This document shows positions 8,737 to 16,959 of a DNA stretch of 64,000 bases, piece after piece (positions within the stretch are counted from its first letter, which is position 1; each line of letters opens with the position of its first letter). The stretch comes from Alterirhizorhabdus solaris. GTDB taxonomy: Bacteria; Pseudomonadota; Alphaproteobacteria; Sphingomonadales; Sphingomonadaceae. The stretch spans positions 1 to 64,000 of the forward strand of contig NZ_VNIM01000011.1 of assembly GCF_007785815.1 (NCBI RefSeq), written 5' to 3'. The notes under the pieces are model-generated. The model saw only the letters and a program-made list of their open reading frames with translations, made no database searches and was not told where the DNA came from. A program made the translations under genes and the position numbers.

Positions 8737-9303
8737 TCAGAAGGCCGCCACGCGGGTGTGCGCCATCGCCAGCGGCTTGATCGACAGGCCCTGGCGGTAG
8801 TTCAGCACGATATCGACCGGGCGCGGCCCTGCCCCCACCGCGATCGCGACGTCCTCGTAGCGCGGCATCCGCCGGGCAAGTACGTCGGACAGCGAGATGC
8901 CGGGATTGCGCGAGAAGCCGCCGCCGTCGTTCAGGCCGCTCTTGCCGTCGCCCTCCACGTCGTGCCGCACGGCGATGGCGTAGCGGCCGGGGCCGGGCAG
9001 CGCGACGCACACCTCGCTCGGCGCGGTACGCACGGGCATGTCGATTCGCGCCAGCCGCTCGCCGCCCTTCACGAACTGCGCGGGATCGCCGCCATAGACC
9101 TGCACCCGCAGATTGCCGCCGATCCGCTTGAATCCGTCCACCTTCACCAGCACCGCCGGGCGCTGGCTGCCGGGGCGGCAGGCGGCGGGATCGGCGGTGG
9201 CGACGCCGGTGATGCCGCCGGCCTTGATGGCAGCCGCCGACGCGCCTGCCAGCGGCGCCGACAGCGCGACCAGAACAGCGATCGTATGCGACAGTTTCAA
9301 CAT
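8737..9303 (-). CDS. Exported DUF2141-family protein
   Basis: A 188-residue secreted protein. A clear signal peptide (MLKLSHTIAVLVALSAP, cleavage near AGASA-AA) is followed by a single beta-rich DUF2141 domain with VALPGPGRYAIAVRHDVEGD and a C-terminal strand. The family's biochemical role is unknown. It is first in a probable operon with the lipid kinase and the Tam41-like protein, suggesting a link to envelope lipid homeostasis. Its start is 97 bases from the divergent lptF start, so regulatory sites for both operons probably share that gap. Confidence 0.85.
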   Translation of the reverse strand: MLKLSHTIAVLVALSAPLAGASAAAIKAGGITGVATADPAACRPGSQRPAVLVKVDGFKRIGGNLRVQVYGGDPAQFVKGGERLARIDMPVRTAPSEVCVALPGPGRYAIAVRHDVEGDGKSGLNDGGGFSRNPGISLSDVLARRMPRYEDVAIAVGAGPRPVDIVLNYRQGLSIKPLAMAHTRVAAF

Positions 9304-9400
9304 GACCTCTCGACTCCCGGAAGCTATAGCCGTGCGCGAACGGACGGCGGGTACGGCTACCCCCGAGCCACGCAAACTCGGCTGCCTTTGCGGCCAAAAC

Positions 9401-10627
9401 ATGGTCATGGGGCGTCCAAATTTGAACATCGGCAGCCTCACCGACCGTTACCTCGCCCGTCTCATCGCCGTGCCCCTGCTGGGCACGCTGGTGGTCTCGG
9501 CGATGCTGCTGGTGCTGGACAAGATGCTCCGGCTGTTCGATTTCGTGGCGCAGCAGGGCGGGCCGGTCAGCGTCGTGTGGAAGATGCTGGCCAACATGCT
9601 GCCGGAATATCTCTCGCTCGGCATCCCGATCGGGCTGATGCTCGGCATCCTGCTCGCCTTCCGCAAGCTGGCGCTCTCCTCCGAGCTGGACGTGCTGCGC
9701 GCCGTGGGGATGAGCTATGGCCGGCTGCTGCGCGTACCGTTCATGTATGCCGCCGCGCTGGCGCTGCTGAACCTGGCGATCGTCGGCTTCGTCCAGCCCT
9801 ATGCGCGCTACGCCTACGAGGGGCTGCGGTTCGAGCTGCGATCGGGCGCGCTGGGTGCCTCGATCAAGGTCGGCGAGTTCACGAAACTCGGCAAGAAGAT
9901 GACGCTGCGGGTGGAGCAGAGCCGCGACGGCGGCAAGGCGCTGACCGGGATCTTCGTCATGGCCGCCGGCAAGGACGGCAAGACGCTCGCCGTCACCGCC
10001 GAGCATGGCCGGTTCATGGCGACGGACGATCCGAACACCATCATCCTGCGCCTGAGCAACGGCACGCTGGTGCACGATGCGCCGGGCTTCGTCACCCCGC
10101 GCGTGCTGGCCTTCGTCGGCCACGACCTGCCGATCGACCTGCCGCGGATGGAGGCGTTCCGCACGCGCGGCGGGCGCGATCTGGAAATGACGATGCCCGA
10201 ACTGGCGCGCACCGCGCACGAGAGCGGCACCGATGCGCAGACCCGGGCGGAGCTGCGCGCCAACTTCCACTTCCGCCTGGTGGAGGTGGCGACGATGTTC
10301 CTGCTGCCGCTGCTGGCGCTGGCGCTGGCGGTGCCGCCCAAGCGATCCACCTCGGCGCTGGGCGTGTTCCTCTCGATCGTGATGATCGTGACGCAGCACA
10401 AGATCAACGAATATGCCGAGGCGCTGGGCGGGCGTGGTAGCGTGGACCCGATCATCGCGCTGTGGGTGCCGTTCCTGCTGTTCGCCGGGCTTTCGTGGTG
10501 GATGTACCGCACGCTGGCGCATGTGCCGGGCGGCCAGCCGATCGGCGCGCTGGAACGGGTGGCCGCGCAGAGCGGCGCCGTCTTCCGCCGCTGGCTGCGC
10601 CTGCTGCGCAAGGAGAAGCCGGCATGA
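9401..10627 (+). CDS. lptF: LPS export ABC transporter permease LptF
   Basis: A 408-residue YjgP/YjgQ-family permease. Membrane helices group at both ends (about residues 20-125 and 300-385) around a periplasmic beta-jellyroll (EFTKLGKKMTLRVEQ to the mid-300s). With LptG and LptB it extracts lipopolysaccharide, or an equivalent glycolipid, from the inner membrane. It is the upstream gene of the pair, as is usual for lptF. The frame is open further upstream, but MVMGRPNLNIG at 9401 gives the family's length. A second ATG at 9407 is possible. The stop overlaps the lptG start (ATGA). Confidence 0.92.
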   Translation: MVMGRPNLNIGSLTDRYLARLIAVPLLGTLVVSAMLLVLDKMLRLFDFVAQQGGPVSVVWKMLANMLPEYLSLGIPIGLMLGILLAFRKLALSSELDVLRAVGMSYGRLLRVPFMYAAALALLNLAIVGFVQPYARYAYEGLRFELRSGALGASIKVGEFTKLGKKMTLRVEQSRDGGKALTGIFVMAAGKDGKTLAVTAEHGRFMATDDPNTIILRLSNGTLVHDAPGFVTPRVLAFVGHDLPIDLPRMEAFRTRGGRDLEMTMPELARTAHESGTDAQTRAELRANFHFRLVEVATMFLLPLLALALAVPPKRSTSALGVFLSIVMIVTQHKINEYAEALGGRGSVDPIIALWVPFLLFAGLSWWMYRTLAHVPGGQPIGALERVAAQSGAVFRRWLRLLRKEKPA

Positions 10628-11724
10628 GCCTGAACGTGCGCTTCTTCGCCTCGCCCACCATCACCTGGTACATGGCGCGGCTGTTCCTCGTCCGCTCCTT
10701 CGCGGTGCTGGCAGGGCTGGTGCTGATCCTCCAGACGCTCGACCTGCTTGGCGAATCGGGCAACATCCTGGCCTATCCCGGCAACGGCGATGCGCAGCTA
10801 TGGACCTACGTGTCGCTGCGCGCGCCGCAGATCGTCGCGCGGTTCCTGCCGTTCGCGGTGCTGCTCGGCTCGCTCATCACGCTGGCCACGATGAACCAGA
10901 ACAGCGAGATCATCTCGATGAAGGCGGCAGGCGTCTCGGCGCACCAGATCCTCGCGCCGCTGATCGTGGCGAGCATCCTGGTCGCGGCCGGCTCCTTCTG
11001 GTTCAACGACCGCATCGTCGCCCGCGCCACCGCCACGCTGACCGCGTGGGACAACGCCAATTACGGCCCGGTGCCGATCGATCGCGGCATCTCCAGCAAC
11101 GTGTGGGTGCGCGACGGCGACGACCTGATCCACGCCGACAGCGCCGGCGGGCGCGGCGCTGCCACCACGCTGACCGGCGTCACGCTCTACGACCGGCGCG
11201 GCGGCGCGTTGCAGACGATCGTGTCCGGCACCCACGCCAAGCAGGCGAACGGCGGCTGGCTGGTGGAGAACGCCACCCGGTTCGACGTGGCGCGCGGCGT
11301 GCGCGCGCCCGCGCCGGGTCTGGTGATCGGCCGCGGCATCACGCCCGATCGCTTCACGCTGGCCAACGTCGACGCGGACGAGCGCAGCTTCGGTGCCCTG
11401 CGCATCGCCATCGCCGACCTGCACGCCGCCGGCCGCCCCACCGGCGAGCTGGAGGCCGGGCTGTGGCACAAGATCTCCGGCCCGCTCTCCGCCATGCTGA
11501 TGCCGCTGCTGGCCGGCGTGGCCGCGTTCGGGCTGGCGCGATCGGGCCACCTGTTCATCCGCGCGGTGATCGGCATGGCGCTGGGCTTCACCTATTTCGT
11601 GGTCGACAATTTCGCGCTGGCGATGGGCAATCTCGGCGCCTACCCGCCGCTGCTGGCCGCCTGGGCGCCGCCGCTGCTGTTCCTCCTGATCGGCGAGGTC
11701 GTGCTGATCCGCAGCGAGGAATAG
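10624..11724 (+). CDS. lptG: LPS export ABC transporter permease LptG
   Basis: A 366-residue partner of LptF with the same design: N-terminal helices (about 25-130, including TLATMNQNSEIISMKAAGVS, the family's coupling region to LptB), a periplasmic jellyroll and three C-terminal helices. It is translationally coupled to lptF by a four-base overlap. Many sphingomonads replace LPS largely by glycosphingolipids, so the cargo of this LptFG pair in the present organism is an open question. The neighbouring sphingolipid genes fit either possibility. Confidence 0.92.
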   Translation: MSLNVRFFASPTITWYMARLFLVRSFAVLAGLVLILQTLDLLGESGNILAYPGNGDAQLWTYVSLRAPQIVARFLPFAVLLGSLITLATMNQNSEIISMKAAGVSAHQILAPLIVASILVAAGSFWFNDRIVARATATLTAWDNANYGPVPIDRGISSNVWVRDGDDLIHADSAGGRGAATTLTGVTLYDRRGGALQTIVSGTHAKQANGGWLVENATRFDVARGVRAPAPGLVIGRGITPDRFTLANVDADERSFGALRIAIADLHAAGRPTGELEAGLWHKISGPLSAMLMPLLAGVAAFGLARSGHLFIRAVIGMALGFTYFVVDNFALAMGNLGAYPPLLAAWAPPLLFLLIGEVVLIRSEE

Positions 11725-11830
11725 CCGGCAGCGGCCGCGAGCCGGACGGCGTCGCAAAAGCGCCTCATTGCGGATCCATGACGGCGGGCCATATCCGGCG
11801 CATGCCCCCGCAGTTCGAGACGAAGCAGGA

Positions 11831-12622
11831 ATGAAACCGATGCCCGCGACCACGGCCAAGCCCGGCTTCTGGAAGAAATCGCATCATCTCGACCGGATGA
11901 CTCTGCGCGAGCTGGTGTTCGCCTATCTGCAATATCCGGCGATCGTGATCTATCTCGGCCTCGCCGCCGTGGGCATCGGGCTGTGGGCATGGCGCCCTGC
12001 CCCGATCCCCAACTCGCTGGCGGCGATCGGCGCGGCGATCGTGCTGTTCCCGCTCGTCTGGTATCTGCTCCACCGCTGGGTGCTGCACTCGCAGTGGATG
12101 TGGAAGCACAGCCTGCTGGCCGCGACGTGGAAGCGGATCCACTACGATCACCATCAGGATCCGAATCATCTGGAGGTGCTGTTCGGCTCGCCCGCCAACG
12201 TGGTGCCCACCGTGGCGGCGGCGACGATCCCGGTCGGCTGGATGATCGGCGGCATGGGCGGGGCGGCGGCGGCGTTCGCCACCGGCATGATAACGACCTG
12301 CGTGAACGAGTTCTTCCACTGCATCCAGCACCTGTCGTACCGGCCGAAGAACCGCTGGCTGGCGGCGATCAAGCAGCGCCACATGGCCCACCATTTCCAT
12401 GACGAGACGGGCAATTTCGGCATCACCAACTTCGGCTGGGATCGCCTGTTCGGCACGATGTACAACAAGGTGAGCGATCGGGCGAAGAGCGCCACCGTGT
12501 TCAATCTGGGCTACACCCCCGAGGTGGCCGAACGCTTTCCCCACGTCGCCCGCCTTTCGGGTGGCGTGGAGATGCGCCCGCCGAGCCATCGCCACCGCGC
12601 CGCTGGCAACACGCCGAAATAA
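11831..12622 (+). CDS. Fatty acid hydroxylase/sterol desaturase family, Scs7/FA2H-like
   Basis: A 263-residue membrane di-iron hydroxylase. Histidine clusters are in the family order: LLHRWVLH, then HYDHH, EFFHCIQH and RHMAHHFH. They are followed by FGITNFGWDRLFGT, which closely parallels the end of the yeast and human ceramide fatty-acyl 2-hydroxylases. Hydrophobic segments lie between the clusters. Sphingomonad ceramides carry 2-hydroxymyristate, so 2-hydroxylation of the ceramide acyl chain is a plausible role; it is an inference. The gene stands 61 bases before the ceramide synthase candidate, in the same direction. The ATG at 11831 follows an AGCAGGA ribosome site; the open frame upstream is not needed. 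Confidence 0.8.
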   Translation: MKPMPATTAKPGFWKKSHHLDRMTLRELVFAYLQYPAIVIYLGLAAVGIGLWAWRPAPIPNSLAAIGAAIVLFPLVWYLLHRWVLHSQWMWKHSLLAATWKRIHYDHHQDPNHLEVLFGSPANVVPTVAAATIPVGWMIGGMGGAAAAFATGMITTCVNEFFHCIQHLSYRPKNRWLAAIKQRHMAHHFHDETGNFGITNFGWDRLFGTMYNKVSDRAKSATVFNLGYTPEVAERFPHVARLSGGVEMRPPSHRHRAAGNTPK

Positions 12623-12683
12623 CCGGCTGGACGCCGAGGCCGCGCGACGCGATCAAAGCGGCCCGACCAAGGTGGAGCGACGC

Positions 12684-13835
12684 GTGGCGACAGTGATTCG
12701 GCAGATCGGCAAGGACAAGACCGATCGTAACAGGTTCGTCGACGTCCAGTTCGCGCTGAACGGGTCCGATCCGAACTGGGTGCCACCGCTGAAGGACGAG
12801 GTCCACGGGCTGATCGACCCGCGCCGCAACCCGTGGTTCGGCCACGGTCGCGCCGTTTTCTTCATCGCCGAGCGGGACGGCAAGGGCGCGGGCCGCGTCT
12901 CCGCCCAGATCGACGACCTGTCGCTCGCCATGCCGGTGGAACAGGGCGGCGGCCCCGGCACCGGCCATTGGGGCATGCTGGAGGCGGACAGCGAGGAGAC
13001 CGCCGCCGCGCTGATCGCCGCCGCCGAGGGCTGGCTGCGCGATCAGGGCATGACCCGCTCGGTCGGCCCGATCAGCATCTCGATCTGGGACGAGCCGGGC
13101 CTGCTGGTGTACGGCCACGATCATTCGCCCACCGTGATGATGGGCCACCACCAGCCGCAGTACCAGGCATGGGTGGAGGCGACGGGCTATACCGGCGTCA
13201 AGGATCTCAACACCTACGACCTGCCGATCCAGCCGCCGTTCCCGCCGCTGGTGCAGCGCATCGTTACCTCCGGCGAGCGCAATGCGCGGATCAACGTGCG
13301 CCGCGTCGACAAGTCGAAATTCGCCGAGGAAGCCGGGCTGATCCTGCGTATCCTCAACGATGCCTGGTCGGACAACTGGGGCTTCGTGCCGCTGACCGAC
13401 GCCGAGATCGACTATGCCGGCAAGAAGCTGAAGCCGATCGTGTTCGAGGATCTCATCATGGTGGCCGAGGTGGACGGCGAGCCGGTCGCCTTCATGGTTA
13501 CTTTGCCGGACCTGAACGAGAAGATCCGCGAATTCGGCGGATCGCTGCTGCCGTTCAACTGGGCGCGGCTGCTGTGGTGGCTGCGCAAGCCCAAGGTCCG
13601 CACCATGCGCGTACCGCTGATGGGCGTGGTCAAGCGGCTGCAGGCGACGCGGCTGGCGAGCCAGCTGGCCTTCATGATGATCGAGTACATCCGCCGCGAG
13701 GCGATCGTCACCTATGGTGCGACGCGCGGCGAGATCGGCTGGGTGCTGGAAGACAATCAGGGCATGGTCTCGATCGCCGAGATGCTGAATGGCAAGATCA
13801 ACCGCGTGTACCGGATCTACGAAAAGACGCTGTAG
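12684..13835 (+). CDS. GNAT-like N-acyltransferase, candidate bacterial ceramide synthase (bCerS, YghO-like)
   Basis: A 383-residue soluble protein of the YghO/GNAT-like group. The C-terminal half (about residue 210 onwards) has an acyltransferase fold: RILNDAWSDNWGFVPL, then DLIMVAEVDGEPVAFMV and a terminal helix-strand unit. In Caulobacter a protein of this group is the bacterial ceramide synthase, which N-acylates the keto-sphingoid base. The same genome region carries spt and acpR, which supports that role. A GTG start at 12684 has GGAG six bases upstream; no ATG is better placed. The sequence has no membrane helices, unlike eukaryotic ceramide synthases. Confidence 0.75.
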   Translation: MATVIRQIGKDKTDRNRFVDVQFALNGSDPNWVPPLKDEVHGLIDPRRNPWFGHGRAVFFIAERDGKGAGRVSAQIDDLSLAMPVEQGGGPGTGHWGMLEADSEETAAALIAAAEGWLRDQGMTRSVGPISISIWDEPGLLVYGHDHSPTVMMGHHQPQYQAWVEATGYTGVKDLNTYDLPIQPPFPPLVQRIVTSGERNARINVRRVDKSKFAEEAGLILRILNDAWSDNWGFVPLTDAEIDYAGKKLKPIVFEDLIMVAEVDGEPVAFMVTLPDLNEKIREFGGSLLPFNWARLLWWLRKPKVRTMRVPLMGVVKRLQATRLASQLAFMMIEYIRREAIVTYGATRGEIGWVLEDNQGMVSIAEMLNGKINRVYRIYEKTL

Positions 13836-13872
13836 CCGGCGCAGGATGACATAAGGCCGATCCTCGACCGCC

Positions 13873-13976
13873 CATCCCGAGGAGCCTTCGAGCCTGCCGG
13901 AATGGCGTCTCGAAGGAGGGTGGCAGTCGAGTCCGTCGAGACAGGCTTTCGCCAGACTCAGTCCCTCCTCAGGATG
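13873..13976. repeat. Intergenic element with 11-bp inverted ends (CATCCCGAGGA type)
   Basis: The left end CATCCCGAGGA (13873-13883) is matched by TCCTCAGGATG (13966-13976), an inverted repeat with one mismatch. The interior has smaller inverted pieces such as TTCGAG and CTCGAA. It has no coding capacity. It resembles REP/MITE-like intergenic units of sphingomonads. A related CATCCCGAGG start occurs before the hairpin repeat at 22740. Confidence 0.5.
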
Positions 13977-14042
13977 AGCGGGATCTCGATGTCGACGGTT
14001 ATCCTGTCGGGATTCGGACTCCAGCCGCGCACGCCCTTGTGT

Positions 14043-14099
14043 CGAGCGAAGTCGAGACACGAAGCGTCACGCGCGCGGCCCGCCCCTCGACTTCGCTCG
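14043..14099. repeat. Dispersed hairpin repeat, copy A
   Basis: CGAGCGAAGTCGAG (14043-14056) and CTCGACTTCGCTCG (14086-14099) form a perfect 14-bp inverted repeat around a 29-base loop. Read on the minus strand, the loop and flanks match copy B at 22785-22841 over about 70 bases, so this is one family of dispersed intergenic elements. Further copies are at 53518 and 57379. Confidence 0.7.
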
Positions 14100-14184
14100 G
14101 GGTATGGGGATGAAGCTGAAATCCCGGTCAGCCTCTAGGGATGAGTTGGTCAACAATTTGACTCCGACAGTGCGCCCTCGCCCC

Positions 14185-16305
14185 CTACCGCATCGTGAAC
14201 AGCACCCGGTCCACCGCGCGCCCGCCGGTGTCGGTCAGCACCAGCCAATGCGGGCCGGGGCCGGCGAGGATCAGCGGGCTGGCCGATGCCGCCCCCAGAT
14301 CGCGCCCGTCCAGCAGCAGCCGATGCCCCGCCGCACCGCCCGCCACCGCGATCCGCAGCCGCTGGCGGGGCAGTGGAATGTCCGGGTCCAGCGCATAGAC
14401 GCTGCCGGAAACGGGCGCGGTGATGCGGGGGCGGCGCGCGCCGGGCGGGGCCGCCGCCAGCGCCGCCTGCCCGGTGCCGGCAAGGAACCATTCGCGGCGG
14501 GTCGGCTCGATCTCGCCGGCGAACGCCACCCTCCGCGCCTCGATCCCCGGCGGGCGCGGCGGCGGCAGCCCCGGCCGGTGGCGGTGCAGCGCCAGCATCA
14601 CCTCGCGCCATACCGGGGCGGCACCGCTGGTGCCCGAGACGGCGCGCATCGAATCGCCCTCCAGGTTGCCGACCCATACCGCCACGGTGAAGCGATCGGT
14701 GAAGCCGATGCACCAGTTGTCCCGCATCGCCTTTGAGGTGCCGGTCTTCACCGCCGCCCAGAACGGCAGGCGCAGCGCGCTCTCCAGCCCGAAGGTGGCG
14801 GCGCGCGCGCCCGGATCGGCCATCATGTCCGCCGCCAGCCACGCCGCCTGTGGGGTGAACACCGGCCGCGCGGGCTGTACCGGCGCCCCCGCCGTCAGCC
14901 GCAGCGGGGTGAAGCGGCCGCCGTTGGCCAGCGTGCGATAGGCGTTGGCCTGCTCCAGCAGCGTCACCTCGGCCGAGCCGAGCGCGAGGCTGAAACCGTA
15001 ATAGGCGCCGTCCTCGGTCAGCCCGCGATAGCCGGCATCCCACAGCCGGTCGCGGAACGGCTCCACCCCGGTCAGGATCAGCGTGCGGACCGCCGGCACG
15101 TTGAGCGACCCGGCCAGCGCGCTGCGCGCCGATACCGCCCCCCGGAACGTGCGATCGTAGTTCTGCGGCACGTACAGGCCGGAGGCGGTATCGAGCTGCA
15201 CCGGCGCATCGTCGAGGATCGAGGCGGGGGGGAGCCAGCCGTGCTCCATCGCCAGCCCGTAGAGAAACGGCTTCAGCGTCGATCCGGCCTGGCGGTAGGC
15301 GTTCGCGCCATCCACGGCGGCGGCGGTGGCGGCACCGCCCACCCCGCCGACATAGGCGAGCACCGCGCCCGTGGCATTCTCCACCACCACCACCGCGCCA
15401 TCCCGCGCGCGTGTCGCCCCCAGCCCCAACAGCTGCCGGCGCAACGCCGTGGTGGCCGCCTGCTGGACGGTGCGGTCGATCATCGTCCGCACCCGCATCC
15501 CCGGTCGGCGCAGCAGCCGGCCGGCCAGATGCGACGCGAGGCCGGGATCGAGCGCCAGCCGCCGGCCCGATGCCAGCATCCCCTCCGCCCCGGCGACCAG
15601 ATCGTCGCACGCGCCGGCCCCGCGCAACCGGCACGCGCGGCGGGCAACCGTGGCGGCATCGGCGCGCGGATCGGGCAGCAGCGCCACCAGCAGCAGCGCC
15701 TCGTTTCGGGAAAGCGCGGCGGGCGGCTTGGCGAACGCGGTCTGCGCCGCTGCCGCCACCCCCTGCGCCTCGCCGCGAAAACCGGCGAGGTTGAGATACG
15801 CCTCCAGGATCTGCGGCTTGGTCCACCCCGCCTCGATCGCCCAGGCCGCGCGCATCTGCCGCAGCTTGTCGCGCCAGCCTCGCGCGCCCGGGCGGGCGAG
15901 ATCGCCGCCGAGGAAGCCGGCAAGCTGCATCGTGATGGTGGAGGCACCGCGCGATCGCCCGCCCGCTACCCGTGTCCGCAACGCCGAGGCCGTCGCCAGC
16001 CAGTCCACCCCGTCGTGGGCGTAGAAGCGGTGATCTTCGGCCAGGACTACCGCCTTGCGCAGCGTCGGTGCGGTGGCGGCGAGCGGGGTCCAGCCCAGCC
16101 GGCGTACGGAGAAATCCACGCGCTCGCTATCGAGCAGCCGGCCGTCGCGATCGTACAGCCACGCCTCGCTGGGGCGCCAGGCGGCGCGCGCGGCGGCGAA
16201 CCCGGGCACCGCCGGCGGCCGCGTGGCGATCCACAGCCACGCCAGCCCGCCAAGCCCCAGCAGGGCAAACGCGACGAGCAGGTGGCGGGCAAGACGGGAC
16301 GGCAT
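14185..16305 (-). CDS. pbpC: Penicillin-binding protein 1C
   Basis: A 706-residue bifunctional murein synthase of the inner membrane. An N-terminal signal anchor (ARHLLVAFALLGLGG) is followed by the GT51 glycosyltransferase domain with the catalytic glutamate in LAEDHRFYAHDG. The transpeptidase domain has SxxK in GSTLKPF, the SLN box in GSLNVPAV and KTGTS. A C-terminal beta-rich domain of the PBP1C type follows (ITAPVSGSVYALDPDI). The start at 16305 was chosen over 16347 because MPSRLARHLL gives the right charge ahead of the anchor. The alpha-2-macroglobulin gene that often accompanies pbpC is not next to it. Confidence 0.95.
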   Translation of the reverse strand: MPSRLARHLLVAFALLGLGGLAWLWIATRPPAVPGFAAARAAWRPSEAWLYDRDGRLLDSERVDFSVRRLGWTPLAATAPTLRKAVVLAEDHRFYAHDGVDWLATASALRTRVAGGRSRGASTITMQLAGFLGGDLARPGARGWRDKLRQMRAAWAIEAGWTKPQILEAYLNLAGFRGEAQGVAAAAQTAFAKPPAALSRNEALLLVALLPDPRADAATVARRACRLRGAGACDDLVAGAEGMLASGRRLALDPGLASHLAGRLLRRPGMRVRTMIDRTVQQAATTALRRQLLGLGATRARDGAVVVVENATGAVLAYVGGVGGAATAAAVDGANAYRQAGSTLKPFLYGLAMEHGWLPPASILDDAPVQLDTASGLYVPQNYDRTFRGAVSARSALAGSLNVPAVRTLILTGVEPFRDRLWDAGYRGLTEDGAYYGFSLALGSAEVTLLEQANAYRTLANGGRFTPLRLTAGAPVQPARPVFTPQAAWLAADMMADPGARAATFGLESALRLPFWAAVKTGTSKAMRDNWCIGFTDRFTVAVWVGNLEGDSMRAVSGTSGAAPVWREVMLALHRHRPGLPPPRPPGIEARRVAFAGEIEPTRREWFLAGTGQAALAAAPPGARRPRITAPVSGSVYALDPDIPLPRQRLRIAVAGGAAGHRLLLDGRDLGAASASPLILAGPGPHWLVLTDTGGRAVDRVLFTMR

Positions 16306-16449
16306 CGCCGCCAGCTTGCCCGCCGCACCGCCTGAAATCCACTGCAACCAAACGGGGCCGCGATGCGCTACATCGGTGACGCACCGGTGACATCCGGTGG
16401 CAATGCGGCGCGGCGATATTCACGACGCCAGAACGGGATTTAGCGCACC

Positions 16450-16860
16450 ATGACACGACTCGCCTTTTCGGGGTTGTCCGCCCTGCTGCTGCTGACGGCG
16501 GCATCGGCGGCGCACGCCGATACCGCCGCCGCTACCCCGGCGCGGCAGAGCGCGCTGATCGTCTATGGCAACGACCCATGCCCCAAGGGCGAGGGCGACG
16601 AGATCGTCGTCTGCGCGCGCGAGCCGGAGAGTGAACGCTACCGCATCCCCAAGAAACTGCGCAAGACGAAGCCGGACGAAACCGGCGCCCGATCGTGGAG
16701 CGACCGCGTGCCGGTGCTGGAGGAGGCGAGCCGACCGCAGCGCCCCAACAGCTGCACCACGGTGGGCGCCAGCGGCCAGACCGGCTGCACCCAGGCGATG
16801 CTGCGCCAGTGGTTCGCCGAGCGCCGCGCGGTGGAAGCCGACAATCGCGAGGTGCCGTGA
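16450..16860 (+). CDS. Small exported protein of unknown function
   Basis: A 136-residue protein with a strong signal peptide (MTRLAFSGLSALLLLTAASA, cleavage after AHA). The mature part is charged and has four cysteines (in NDPCPKG, IVVCARE, NSCTTVG and QTGCTQA), which could form two disulfides in the periplasm. I do not recognise a named domain; proteins with the DPCPKGEGDEIVVCAR pattern are common hypotheticals in sphingomonads. It lies alone between pbpC (divergent) and galE. Confidence 0.75.
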   Translation: MTRLAFSGLSALLLLTAASAAHADTAAATPARQSALIVYGNDPCPKGEGDEIVVCAREPESERYRIPKKLRKTKPDETGARSWSDRVPVLEEASRPQRPNSCTTVGASGQTGCTQAMLRQWFAERRAVEADNREVP

Positions 16861-16959
16861 GCCACGCCGCATTGTCCCGAAGGCGCACCCGATGTTAATC
16901 CGCGCCTTGGCATAGGCCGGGCCCAGAGACGGCGCATGCCGGCGGACGACGGAGCGACG

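Larger units (their letters stand above)
13836..14184. other. 349-base intergenic region holding two palindromic repeats
   Basis: This gap between the convergent ceramide synthase candidate and pbpC shows no convincing gene on either strand. It carries two separate repeat elements, listed on their own: one bounded by CATCCCGAGGA-type ends at 13873-13976 and one hairpin around 14043-14099. The remainder has no visible promoter or RNA gene. Confidence 0.6.
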
